Source: Plakobranchus ocellatus (Eukaryota; Mollusca; Gastropoda; Plakobranchidae). From it: a DNA stretch of 20,823 nucleotides. A model generated the notes under the pieces. The model saw only the letters and a program-made list of their open reading frames with translations, did no database searches and was not told where the DNA came from. A program made the position numbers and the translations under genes. The stretch lies in the NCBI GenBank assembly GCA_019648995.1, contig BLXT01001606.1:58770-79592 (forward strand), read 5' to 3'. Position 1 is the first letter of the stretch; each line of letters begins with the position of its first letter. Below, in pieces: positions 10,680 through 20,256 of this stretch.

Positions 10680-11896
10680 TCAAAGTTTAGTATTGGTATT
10701 GCCTTGTACAGGTCGATAATTTTTGCTGTGTCTTTGTTGATAGCACTTTGAGCACAGCCCATCATAGCTGCTTGCTCCGTAAAACTCACAGCCAGATGTT
10801 TTACACGGCATAGAGGATGTTGCCGCTGAGGATGACGAGTTTGTGGACCTTTGTGTGGTCATGACTGGGTGTATGGAGTGAGGCCTGGGGACATTGTCAT
10901 AGTCAGGGGTTGGGGACCTGGTCCTTGGCCGCAGGACATCACTCGTAGGACGGCTATACCTTTGATCTTTTTCCGATGCAGTGAGAAAGTTCTCAGAGGG
11001 CGGCTGCTTTATATCCTCATTGCTTGATGTGTAAAACTTTGATTTGCCATAAATGAAAATCTCGTCTGTGGGTTTGGGAAAGTCCAGATTTTGCTGGCCG
11101 CGGTGTCTACCTGGAAAAGTATTATAAATAACTTGTCCGCCACCTCGACTAGCATCTTGCTGCCAAGCTGCATAGCAAGCTGAGCAATAGAAGTTATTGT
11201 GAGATGTCCCATACAGGTTACAGCCAGGCGTCTTGCACAGAGCAGTCGAGTTGACAGCTGGGTGCCGCGCTACTTTACTTCTCAACTCAGCATCACTTCT
11301 CCTTTTGAGTTCTCTGTCAGACTCAAACCTCTCTTTTGCATCAGAGAGGTAATTTCTTATCATTTCTTGCTGCTGCTTCCCTCGTTTCTCAGAGAGTTTA
11401 GCGACCAGGACAATCTCATTATTGTTGGCATTGTTACCATAGTTTGGAATTCTAGTGCTCTGTGTGATCTCATTACCCACGCTGGGACGCCGAGACTTGT
11501 CACCCTTACCCACTTTTCCCAGCTGTTTCAGTTTTTTGCTCATGCTCTTGCCTATACTCCCAAATTGCTTGGCCACATTCTGCATCTGTTGTGAGACCTT
11601 GGCATCTTTTCTCTTCTCATCCTTCTTTTTGTCTTTGTCTTTGCCAAGAGCAGTGAGAGGTGCACCCAAGTCATCCGAATCTTGGGACCCCATGGAACCC
11701 CTGTCACTGTCACCATTGACATCTGCCAGCTTGAGAGGTAGGCGATCGACATCCAGGAACTTTTGCAGCATGTTAATTTTATCTTCAAGACTTAACTCCT
11801 GGCAGATGTCCTTGGCCCAATTCACCCCTGCCCCTGGATCAATGTGAAAGTGCAAGGGTAGGAGTTTCAGCTCGGGATCAACCAGAGGGATGGCAG
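10680..11896 (-). CDS. OTUD7: Coding exon 7 (terminal): end of OTU domain, basic linker, two A20 zinc fingers (residues 503-907)
   Basis: The acceptor is TTGTTTTCTCAG at 11898-11897 and the stop is TGA at 10682-10680. The exon opens with [20 protein letters not shown] (family: [20 protein letters not shown]), then an Asp/Ser patch, a Lys-rich stretch (588-602), and [20 protein letters not shown], matching the ANKLGSFGKTLGSKLKK segment of Cezanne. NEIVLVAKL and [14 protein letters not shown] are further family landmarks. Zinc finger 1 uses Cys723, 728, 740 and 743; zinc finger 2 uses Cys867, 872, 884 and 887. Both are C-x4-C-x11-C-x2-C. Between them lies a 120-residue Ser/Pro/Thr-rich linker with SPTP and RP repeats. 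A20-type fingers bind ubiquitin in related proteins; here that is inference. Confidence 0.95.
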
Positions 11897-14800
11897 CTGA
11901 GAAAACAACAAACTCACTTTAATGAACGTATATCGAAAAATAAAAAAAATAATTTCCTTCAGATAACAAGGTTGCCTTTTAATAATGAAACTTAACATTG
12001 CATTTATTAAGTATAAACATTTTACAAAAATTTCAATCATGCATTAAGTTTTCCCACAATTTAAATAAATTTAGCTCATCTTACTGAAGCATTTTTTATT
12101 ATTTTTTTTACTCATTTTATGACATAATTACACTTGGCGTCAATATATTCATAGAATTAAAATTACCAAAGTTTACTCTTCTATCTTTTACAAGCTAATA
12201 TAACTGGAAAGTAACCTTAAAATTTCGTTTTCCTAGTGCAATTTTCCAGAATTCAATGAAAATTCAGGTCTCCAAAGAAAAAAATATGTAGAGGCCAGAA
12301 AAAAACATGTTTTGTGGCAAGTACAAGAAATTATGATACTTTTGTCAAAGTTATCAATTTATAATATCCACCATATTACCTTTGGGGAGGATTTTATAGT
12401 GTTTGATACTACCTATAATACGTCTAGACCCTCTAAGAAACATAGAATCTATCTTTCTATGGCTAATTCTTCCTGAAAAAATAAAAAAATTCCATTTGGT
12501 CATCACACAACAGAAATATTATCTTGAACTTTCAACAGATATAAATCAAATATTTTGCCTACCCACCACTTTCTGACACAATAATATGACCCCACACATA
12601 AACTTAGTGACACAAGGCAAGGCTTGTATCTCATGGTCAAATCTATCTTTTGTTTTTTTTTTTTTTTAAATCATTGAACTGCATATTTCTAGATTATAAG
12701 TAAACACGTGGAATAGCAAAATATAGCCAGTTTCTTGATAGAATTTCAGAGCCAATTTGAAAATTCCATAATAGTGGGCATGCCTGCTTGATTCAACAAA
12801 AGGTATTTACACAATGATTTCTTGCATTTGATAAGGTTGTTTGTTGTCTTAAAGTTACAGTTTTTAGGGAACCAAGGTGTGATGCAAACATGAGCAATAA
12901 GGTAAAAAAATTTTTTTTCTTGATTGGAATATACCAAAAGAAACTTCAGCATTATAATTCATAAAAAGAAAAAAGAATACTTGGCTAGCTTTTGTTTTTC
13001 AATAAAACATCACCATGCCTAGATTTTTTTACAAAAATCAGCATGCAAGCTCCAAAAAAGGAAACCAAAATGTCTTATCAATGAGCAGAGAGAGTAACTT
13101 GCACTGCTCAGACTGATCTCAAATCATAAACTGCTGGTGGTAAACCATGAGACTGAGTTTACCTGGGAGCTGCGGTGATATGTTTGGATCCTGCTCCATC
13201 GGGGCCAGGGCAGAAAAATGGGCGGCATCATATGTAAGTAGCAGAGGAGATCTGTAACATGGGTGAACCTCCAAGGGCAGGTATATGCCTGGAAAAGGGA
13301 TCGGGGCCAGCGCTTCACCCCGCGAGTCCTTCAGGATGGCGTCGGCTACAACGATAATGGGTCTTCGCAAAACATGGGCCAGGACAAAGACGTGAAACTC
13401 CTCCAGGCTTTCATAGACAACAGGATCCTCACATCTGGAGGAAAAGAAGAAGATATTTAATAATAAATATTAAGAAGACAAGACAAGACAAGTGTATTCC
13501 CTAGATAATGATTTAAGTTTCAAGGGCAAATAATCTATTAATAAGTGAGCTAGGCCAAAAAATAAACGAACACAGTTATAAAAAAAAACCAAATGATTCA
13601 GAAACAAAACAAAAAAAGTGGGAGGTAGGCGCACAAAAATCTGCATTTCATGATGGCGGCATTCATTTTTGTTTATTCAGAGTAGAATTTTGTCAAAAAA
13701 AAAAAAAGGGAAAAGGAAATTCTAACAGTCGAGAGCGATTGAAATTAGAACAACTTTCATGTTCTTGAGTTGTGTTGTTTTCTAGATTGCCCTGTTTATT
13801 TATTTTTGAGCTTAGTCAGCTATCAATAGAAAAAGGAACACCTTAATCAAATTGGCATCAAATTTTACTTCATACAACGCGCATACTATTTTGATCTAGA
13901 TTCTAGGATTCACAAAGATTTAGATTGTAACGTAGCATCTCATGTTGACACTTGGATTATTTCTACTATAACTACTTTCCCTCTCTCTGTCTCCCTTGTC
14001 TCTTCTTAATCATGGTGTTATGAATCTACTCATCAGTTCATAGAAAGGTTGCTCAGATGGTAATAATAATAATACAATTTATGAAGTTGAATGTTTTTTA
14101 CATAATTTTTTTGTCTTTAAAACAGAGTAACTATAAAACCAACAGTAAAATATTTTAGGAGATTCAAAAATCAAACTTATGATAAAGGTTAAATACCATC
14201 AGTTAAAGACCATTTATTTCTGAATATGAAAAGGGTGAACACTCGCATCCTTAGTATTATTTTTATTCTTACTACTAGAAGGGGGATAGGGAAGAGATAG
14301 AAGAGATATGTTTACCCAGTGCCATTCTAAAAGTTCAGTTCAGCAGATAGGGCTTTCAACTATGAATGACAAAGTTCCAGAATTGAAACAAAGACATGGA
14401 CTGCATTCAATCATTTTCGCCAGTCACAGAATTTGTTCTTTGAAAGAAAAAGGCAGGTGAGAAAGAAAGAGCCTTGACCTACCCCTGAGTGAGCGGCCCA
14501 TCACAACAGTTGTTTGATCTCATCGGGTCTGCAGCGCCCCTGGGCCGTGTTGACGCGAGGCGAAGGATATTGCTCCACTCTTCCTGCCACTCAGCTTCAC
14601 TGAAGACAAGGCCAGACTGAGAACAAAGTAAAATTCTATTACCAATCTAGGAGCCATGATGGCTTGCCTAGTAGGGCAGTTAGCTACCAAGTTTGAGATC
14701 CAAGATTCAAATCCAACTCCAAGGCAAGTCAATTGGTCAGTTCCCCTTTGAGTCCACCCATGCTAAATGGGTAGCTAGGTCTCTCAAACCATGAGGAAAG

Positions 14801-17800
14801 TAAAGGCAGCAAAGAAAGCACAAGCTGCCTGTGAATAAGAATTATCAGGACTTTACTTTCTGGTTCTCCCATGTTTGGAACAAGCATGGACCCATTTTAC
14901 TTTATTATGGTATAACCTGAGCTTGCATTGAAAAATACAAAAAAAAAAACAAAACAGGATCAATAAAAGATTGTATCTACAGTTTATCCAATTATTGCTA
15001 AAAGTGACAAAATCAAATGAAAGACCAAAGGAACTATACCTGCATCATACATCCATGTCACAATGCTGCCTAAAAATAGACTATCTCTATAAAGACATGC
15101 ATAAGTAATTCAGCTCATCTCTTTGTTATCAAAAATTAAGGTGGGTTACGTTTATTAAATAAAAGAATTTTATGTTGAAATGGGCATGTTTCACTTTCAC
15201 TAATAATATTTGTGCTCTTTTTAGTCAGAGGCTAAAAGATTTGAACCCTGAACAACATGAAAGACTGTTTATAATAGCAGAGAATCTTGACCATCATTTA
15301 ATGAAGTTGAACTGCACCTGTTTGTTAGTGAGGGTCTGCTGGTACCTCCATCTGCGGTACAAGGCATCCTTATAGGCAGCTTTGGTCAATGTCTCATGTA
15401 ACTCCTTGCGCAAAATCAGCTGACGATCATGGATTCCCCACATTGCTGGAGAATAGAAGCACTTTTGATTTTGATCTTTTGCACAAGAAAAATATTATAC
15501 AACACATACAGATCAAAAACAATTGTATTATGCATGCAATATGAACCTATGATGCAAAAGCAGTTTATTACAAATCCAACTTGGTATGGCATATTTTCAG
15601 AATGAAATTCCTTGAAACAAAACATACTGTGTTGAAAATTCAACAGACCAATTCATTGCAGTGTAGCATATGAGCACTAGATGTTCAACATGAGCATTCT
15701 ATAAAAAGTAATTTTTTTTTCAAAACTTGTTCTTGATTTTTCAGAACATTAGTGTTCGTTTAGAAAGGCATATCTGTTTAAAAAGAAAAACAAAACTTTT
15801 TTTTGCAACCAACATTAAGCCAAATCATCTGAAATTTATTTAATTGCGTTCACACAATAAATCAAGTGATATTCCATAGCTATCAATGGTCGGGACAATC
15901 AAATAGAGCCATTTATCCAAAAAGCTACTAAATTACAAATACTGCCAATTAACAATGGAAATCTATAGTCTGAGGCATGGAATAGTGCCTTTTATCACTG
16001 AAAGGTTCAAACTCCGAAGGAAATAAATTTTGAATTATCTGAGCATAGGGAATGCATTTACAGAGAATTTTTAATGTAATGATCTTTCATGAGACCTCAA
16101 ACAACTACAAAAAGCACTTCTCCTAGATCCATAAATCGGCTGTTTTTTCAATGTTTGAATTTAAAGCAAGACTGAAGCAGGATATTTTGAAGAGAAAACA
16201 TGAAAATAAATAAGTGTAAAATTTGTATTTCCCAGGTGCTGTCACAAAACAAGAAGAATTAGCCATGGGAAAAAAAAAGTTTTCATGCTTTCATGAGATC
16301 ATCAACCACAGCTTTTAAACAATGTCAGACACTGCAAGATTTACGCTAAGGTTATAAGAAATCTTCGATGTAAAAGTTAATGATTTGAAGAATTGCATTT
16401 ATATTTATTACACATTCATACAATTCTTGTGACAATATCAGTCTGTGGTGTCACTAACATTTCTTCTCTAAAAAAAAAAAATGACTAGAATCTCAAGAAA
16501 AGGACTATGAGATTGCTTCCAGATCTCATTCTCCATCAAGATAAATAATTATAAAAACATCATTTAAAAGCGTAATCCTGCTTTAGTCTACACTAAAGCT
16601 GAACTGCCTTTGTTAAAAAGTGTACCTAAGGATGCTGCATGAAGAAGACAATTTCCATCCCCACTAGTTGCCATAGGCAGCAGTCTTTGACACAGCCGAA
16701 GCTCGGCCCACCAGTTTAGGCGACCTGTGGATAGATCACATGTCACCTTCTTTATCCCAGACAGAACAGAGACAAACTTAAAGGACACACTGATTTTTCA
16801 TGCTATTCCTCCTTAAAAAAATCTGCAAGTGAATAAGGAGGAGACTTCATATTTGTTGACCCACACAACAGAGTAAAAAGGGCAATAAAATGAAAAGTTC
16901 ATTGCTTAAGTTTTAAAATTACTACATTGATTTAAAAAAAAAATAAAATTATCAAAAGAAAAAATGCAAATTGAAATAAAAACAGAGCAATCGTTGAATC
17001 TTTTTCACAGGTACAAGCAAATGTAATATAAATTTTTATAAATAAGTATTATATAAAAACTTATGATCTTTATAAATCCAGTATTGGTCAAGTCAACACC
17101 AATGAGAGGCAAAAGGAACAACATAGACTAATCTGGAACCTACCTGCTTGCTCTAATGAAACAAGAGTGGATGTCTCTACAAGCTCCTTCCCCAGAAAAG
17201 CCCTGAAATCTTCACTGTAGGCAGTGAGGTCTGGAAGCACAAATGTCTGCACGTACATATTGTCATGGCTGTCTTTCAGGATGTCGTTCTGGACATTATG
17301 GCGAGCTTCAAACACCAAGCCCTCATTTTCAATTATGTTGGAGAAGCCACGTTTCAGTCTCGGAACTGAGAGGATGAAAACGACAAAATGTCACAAAAAT
17401 TTGCTCACATACATGGGACCATGAGAACAAATAAAAAAATTGTTTAAAAAAAAAATTTCATTTCCCTGTATTGAGAAAAATTTGATATGAAGCTCATTAT
17501 TTACTGTGGCATGAATTTTTCCCCTTCAATATGCTCAGTTCAGGGATACCCTCTGTCCTTGGAAAAAACCAAACTTTTTTGAATGACTCTGAATACTTTG
17601 AAAACAAACAAGCATGCACATTAATAAGTGAACAAAAAAAACATGACAAAAATCTTGAGAAGTAGAGCAGGAAAGGAATCAGTTTTGACCACTGGAAAAA
17701 AACCAATCAAAGAAAAAACATCTCTGTCAATTACTTTAGTCTTCTACTTAAAAACATTTTAAATCTTTTATCAATGAACACATCTGTAGTTTCCAAAATA

Positions 17801-18490
17801 TTTTACTTGCCATTTAAGATTAGTCATAAAAACCTTACCTCCCGACAGGGGCGGAGGCTTCCTAGGACTAACAGCCTTTTCGTCAAACACATCATCTTCT
17901 TCCTGAGCCTCCTTATCTATTTCATCCACAGGCTCAGGGGCCACCATGCGAGGCCGAGACGGCTGCACAGCTTCATTCAGATCATTCCTTGGTTCACACT
18001 GAACCTGAACGCGGGACACATATGTGGCTGCCTGCTGACCAGGTGAGGACACCACAGAATTGCTCAAATATGATGGTTTATATAAATCTGGATAGGACTG
18101 AGGTGGAGCGACTGGAAATCTTTTCTCTGGGGACTGCTGATAGGATTGTGGTGAAACTTGACGCTGTATTGGCAGAGGCTGCGGCTGTTGCTGCTGCTGT
18201 TGATGAGGAGGTAGCCGGACAGACAAAGGGGTTGGCTGGAAACCAATGTTAGATCTAACGTCACTATTTCTTATGGTGTATGAGATGGTTTGACCAGGCG
18301 GCACATTAGCGATAGGTTGTTGAGGGGTTTTCGCCACATAGGGATTCACTTGTGGCTGAGATAAACCACTTGTGGAATTGAGATTCACTGCAGCACCCAA
18401 ACCCATGTCGATAGCTCTGTGATGTGGAGATTCACGACTCCCTGCATCATTTGTCAACCCAGGATTTCTCTGGCCTGCGGAGCTGCGCAT
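10680..18490 (-). CDS. OTUD7: OTUD7/Cezanne-like OTU-family deubiquitinase (spliced, 7 coding exons, 907 aa)
   Basis: Spliced coding region, join of 18490-17839, 17365-17144, 16724-16626, 15445-15318, 14616-14483, 13434-13163 and 11896-10680 (complement). The total is 2724 nt including a TGA stop, so 907 residues; vertebrate OTUD7B and OTUD7A are roughly 840 and 930. Domains in order: disordered Pro/Gln-rich N-terminus (1-217), OTU catalytic domain (about 255-530) with GDGNC (Cys317) and DAAHFSAL (His484), Lys-rich linker (588-640), the family motif [14 protein letters not shown] (680-693), and two A20-type zinc fingers (723-743, 867-887). Known of the family: Cezanne is a cysteine deubiquitinase favouring Lys11-linked ubiquitin chains, acting in NF-kB damping and cell-cycle control. 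Ubiquitin-chain cleavage here is inferred from conserved catalytic motifs; linkage preference is not shown by the sequence. OTUD7A and OTUD7B cannot be told apart, and an invertebrate would be expected to have one pre-duplication gene. Confidence 0.93.
11897..13162 (-). other. OTUD7: Intron between coding exons 6 and 7
   Basis: 1266 bp, GT-AG, phase 1. AT-rich with an A-rich segment opposite a T16 run near 12651-12667. No nested gene or clear mobile element seen. Confidence 0.9.
13163..13434 (-). CDS. OTUD7: Coding exon 6: catalytic histidine exon (residues 412-502 plus one base)
   Basis: The acceptor is TTCTTTTCCTCCAG and the donor CTCCCAG then GTAAAC (GT at 13162-13161). 272 nt, phase 2 in and phase 1 out. 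It encodes the best-conserved block of the protein: [20 protein letters not shown], then [51 protein letters not shown]. The His in DAAHFSAL (His484) is the catalytic general base in OTU proteases. The [18 protein letters not shown](I/V)VVAD stretch identifies the OTUD7 subfamily with little doubt. Confidence 0.96.
13435..14482 (-). other. OTUD7: Intron between coding exons 5 and 6
   Basis: 1048 bp, GT-AG, phase 2. It contains an AGACA-type pentanucleotide microsatellite near 13473-13491, a TAA run near 14061-14075, and an isolated GATCTAGATTCTAGGATT block near 13893 like the right-end cluster. Confidence 0.9.
14483..14616 (-). CDS. OTUD7: Coding exon 5: OTU-domain middle segment (residues 368-411 plus two bases of 412)
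   Basis: The acceptor is TTTACTTTGTTCTCAG and the donor CAGGG then GTAGGT (GT at 14482-14481). 134 nt, phase 0 in and phase 2 out. It encodes [20 protein letters not shown] and AS, which align with SGLVYTEDEWQKEWNELIKLAS of the family, followed by a divergent loop ([20 protein letters not shown]) before the next conserved block. A downstream TAG appears in frame only if the intron is read through. This loop mostly accounts for the catalytic Cys to His distance being 167 residues here against 164 in human Cezanne. Confidence 0.9.
14617..15317 (-). other. OTUD7: Intron between coding exons 4 and 5
   Basis: 701 bp, GT-AG, phase 0. A SINE-like insertion occupies its acceptor-proximal part in antisense orientation to the gene. 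Confidence 0.9.
14655..14835 (+). mobile_element. Degenerate tRNA-derived SINE-like element
   Basis: A box-like TTGCCTAGTAGGG (14664-14676) and B box-like GATTCAAATCC (14704-14714) are about 40 bp apart, as in a pol III tRNA head. They are followed by GAGTCCACCCATGCTAAATGGGTAGCTAGG (14751-14780), similar in style to the conserved body of SINEs I know from molluscs. The head does not fold as a functional tRNA: no matching acceptor stem. Boundaries are approximate and no target duplication was confirmed. Confidence 0.55.
15318..15445 (-). CDS. OTUD7: Coding exon 4: helical arm of the OTU domain (residues 325-367)
   Basis: The acceptor is TGCTTCTATTCTCCAG and the donor AACAAACAG then GTGCAG (GT at 15317-15316). 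128 nt, enters phase 1 and leaves phase 0. It encodes [20 protein letters not shown] and then a variable run ending in [15 protein letters not shown], matching MWGFHDRDLMLRKALYALM and RRWRWQQTQQNKE in vertebrate Cezanne. The residue after HAASL, split across the intron, is Ala (G joined to CA) where vertebrates have Gly; this is right next to the catalytic helix. Confidence 0.93.
15446..16625 (-). other. OTUD7: Intron between coding exons 3 and 4
   Basis: 1180 bp, GT-AG, phase 1; it separates the catalytic cysteine exon from the following helix. AT-rich, with an A12 run near 16470; nothing else recognised. Confidence 0.9.
16626..16724 (-). CDS. OTUD7: Coding exon 3: catalytic cysteine exon (residues 292-324)
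   Basis: A 99-nt exon between acceptor ATCTATCCACAG and donor TTAG then GTACAC (GT at 16625-16624), phase 1 in and out. It encodes [19 protein letters not shown] followed by [14 protein letters not shown]. The DGNC signature places the nucleophile of the OTU cysteine protease at Cys317, with Asp314 ahead of it. The LNWW and RLLP(L/M)AT context is specific to the OTUD7/A20/TRABID branch and closest to OTUD7. Confidence 0.95.
16725..17143 (-). other. OTUD7: Intron between coding exons 2 and 3
   Basis: 419 bp, GT-AG, phase 1. AT-rich; no feature recognised. Confidence 0.9.
17144..17365 (-). CDS. OTUD7: Coding exon 2: start of the OTU domain (residues 218-291)
   Basis: The acceptor is TTTTCATCCTCTCAG then TTCCG, and the donor GCAG then GTAGGT (GT at 17143-17142). 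It enters and leaves in phase 1; 222 nt. It encodes [10 protein letters not shown], which resembles the KRLSRGISH stretch of vertebrate Cezanne, then a variable part, then [17 protein letters not shown] and [14 protein letters not shown]. The last two are strongly family-like (LPDLSVYSEDFRSFI and EQSTMVALEQAG in the human protein). Codon 234 is TTG for Leu inside the exon, not a start. Confidence 0.93.
17366..17838 (-). other. OTUD7: Intron between coding exons 1 and 2
   Basis: 473 bp, GT-AG, phase 1. It sits between the disordered N-terminal exon and the conserved part of the protein. No feature recognised. Confidence 0.88.
17839..18490 (-). CDS. OTUD7: Coding exon 1: start codon and disordered N-terminus (residues 1-217 plus first base of 218)
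   Basis: The ATG at 18490-18488 is chosen because an in-frame TAG lies five codons upstream in the same exon, with no other in-frame ATG between; context is AAAATGC. The exon ends at a good donor (GGGAG then GTAAGG; GT at 17838-17837), phase 1. The 217 residues are low complexity: Pro-, Gln- and Ser-rich, with a six-Gln run (97-102) encoded by CAG/CAA-type repeats near 18185-18205, several SP sites, and an acidic patch (about 189-204, [15 protein letters not shown]) just before the conserved part. No UBA-like fold is recognisable, unlike vertebrate OTUD7A/B. This segment is probably intrinsically disordered and may hold phosphorylation or docking sites, but nothing in it names a partner. Confidence 0.88.
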
Positions 18491-18534
18491 TTTCTCAAGG
18501 TACTACGCACCGTTGGAAAGATTCCAGTGGATTG
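18491..18534 (-). other. OTUD7: 5' UTR part of coding exon 1 with upstream splice acceptor
   Basis: On the minus strand a strong polypyrimidine tract (eight T then CGCCTCCTC) ends in CAG at 18537-18535, so this exon probably begins at 18534 with 44 nt of 5' UTR. The segment carries the in-frame TAG that blocks any N-terminal extension through this acceptor. At least one more 5' non-coding exon must therefore lie upstream, at higher coordinates. Confidence 0.7.
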
Positions 18535-19740
18535 CTGAGGAGGCGAAAAAAAAGTTGTTAAATGTGGAATAAATAGCTGAGATTCAATGTGCATAAAAGG
18601 GCTCTATAACATCTATTTCACACCACTTTATCTCTTATAACAGTGGAAGGTTGGGAGTGTAGCACCCAAGATATATATATATATTTTTTTTAATATTTCA
18701 GATTTTAAATGCTGAATCAATTAATTGGCTGTGGTCATATTATTGGGAAGAAAATTTTGGCAAAAAAAAAATTTCTGGTCTATGGTTGCCATGGTTTCTC
18801 CAATGGTTGAAGTAAAAATTATTAAAACTTTACTGAAGTATTTTTCTGTATGACTCTAAAAAAGAAACCAAAATTTTTGGGGGGCATCTGGAAAAGTTCT
18901 TTTTTTATACATTGATTTTTAGATTCATATATAGCTAAAAGTAGCTTTGGCCCCCATTTTTAATGAAACAAAAAAAAAAAAATTTCTTAGCAAAGCTTCT
19001 ATCGCATTATAAATCAAGTGCCTCGGTATGTGCCAATTAATAAGAGAACTGCATAAATAAAAAATTAATCTCTCCATTGAATCTGACCTGCCACTCCTAA
19101 CAGGGCCATGAGAAAAGAATCATATGAAGCACAGAAATAAAAAAAAATCGCCCTGACTTCATTATATACATTATCACTATCAGAAAATACAGGCTTACGA
19201 CTGTTGTGTGTTCTCCATTAATGGTGAAAATAACTCCCTAAGTATTTAGTAAGCTGTCCACCTGATTTGCAATGGCTTTGGAAACACCTCTGATTATGCA
19301 CATAAAAAGACACTTTATAATGTTAATGACAAAATGAAGGGCAATTTTAATCAGCTGTGGATGGGTTTTGAAAGTTTGAGAAAAATGTTGTAAACACCAA
19401 CAAAAAAAATTTCATCATACCAAAGATATCTTTTTTAACTTCTAAAAAAAAAATGATGGATACTCGAAACTTCTGGATTATAAAGATAACTGAATTTGCA
19501 TTTATGAGCTCCGATTCTGCAGGGACTTTTCAAATAAAAAGCTGGTGATGTTAAGAAAATGTGTTCTTCTTCTCATAATGCAATGATTTTACTGTGATAA
19601 AGTTGGAAATCAGTTTAGCATTCTTAGAATTTCTTTTCTTGTGAACATGTTCAGTTGTTTTGCCATGACTTTTTCTTAATGGTATAGACATGTTCCAATA
19701 ATTATATGAGGTGCACACAATTGAATCAAAGATATCAAAA
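18535..19740 (-). other. Upstream or 5'-intron sequence, no gene seen
   Basis: AT-rich, with A/T homopolymers and a short TA run near 18671-18683. No UBA-like coding exon could be recognised on the minus strand. It is probably part of the 5' UTR intron ending at the acceptor 18537-18535. Confidence 0.5.
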
Positions 19741-20196
19741 CCTTTTGACTACTAGATCTAGATCTATTACTAAGGCTAAGCAGTTAATGTGAGTATTCAT
19801 ACAGTTCTGAACATGTCTGCAACTAGATCTACGTTTTTTATTTCAACTTCAGATCATTAAAAATGAAATAGAATTCTGCTTCACCTGCTGAATTTACTGT
19901 TGCAGACGCATTACGTCAAGATTCTCCTTGATCTAGAATCTAGATCTTATCTAATCTAGGGCCTAGATTCTAAGCAGGTAGATCTATTCTTATACCAGGT
20001 GAACTGGATTCTTAATAAAATCTACATCCAGAAATGCACAAAATGATTATAAATGGGGCATCTAGAATATGGATTCCAGATAAAATCTTATGATCTACAT
20101 CCAGGGGAAAGGTTTACTTCTAGATTTTCATCAAATCTATGATCTCCAAGACTAAATTGATCCCTAGTTTAGATTGTTGACAAATCGTTGACGGTT

Positions 20197-20256
20197 CTTC
20201 CGGCCAAGAAACCTAGCGGAAGAAAATGACCGGAAGATTATTTATTAACTTTCCGC
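20197..20256. promoter_or_regulatory. Cluster of ETS-type GGAA sites, possible promoter or enhancer
   Basis: Four ETS-like cores lie within 60 bp: GGCCGGAAG on the minus strand (20205-20197), GCGGAAGAA on plus (20216-20224), ACCGGAAGAT on plus (20229-20238) and GCGGAAA on minus (20256-20250). CpG dinucleotides are locally more frequent than in surrounding sequence. ETS clusters typify TATA-less animal promoters, so this could be an alternative promoter of the minus-strand gene, a divergent promoter, or an intronic element. There is no direct evidence of transcription start. Confidence 0.3.

Noticed and set aside
11199..11847. Two plus-strand open frames of about 130 codons
   Set aside because: They are antisense shadows of the conserved last exon of the OTUD7-like gene.
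14481..14483. Apparent in-frame stop right after exon 5, suggesting a pseudogene
   Set aside because: The TAG is formed by the intron's own GTAGGT donor; splicing to 13434 restores a phase-consistent, family-matching protein.
14655..14730. Functional tRNA gene
   Set aside because: Pol III box-like motifs are present but no acceptor or anticodon stem pairs properly, so it is a SINE head.
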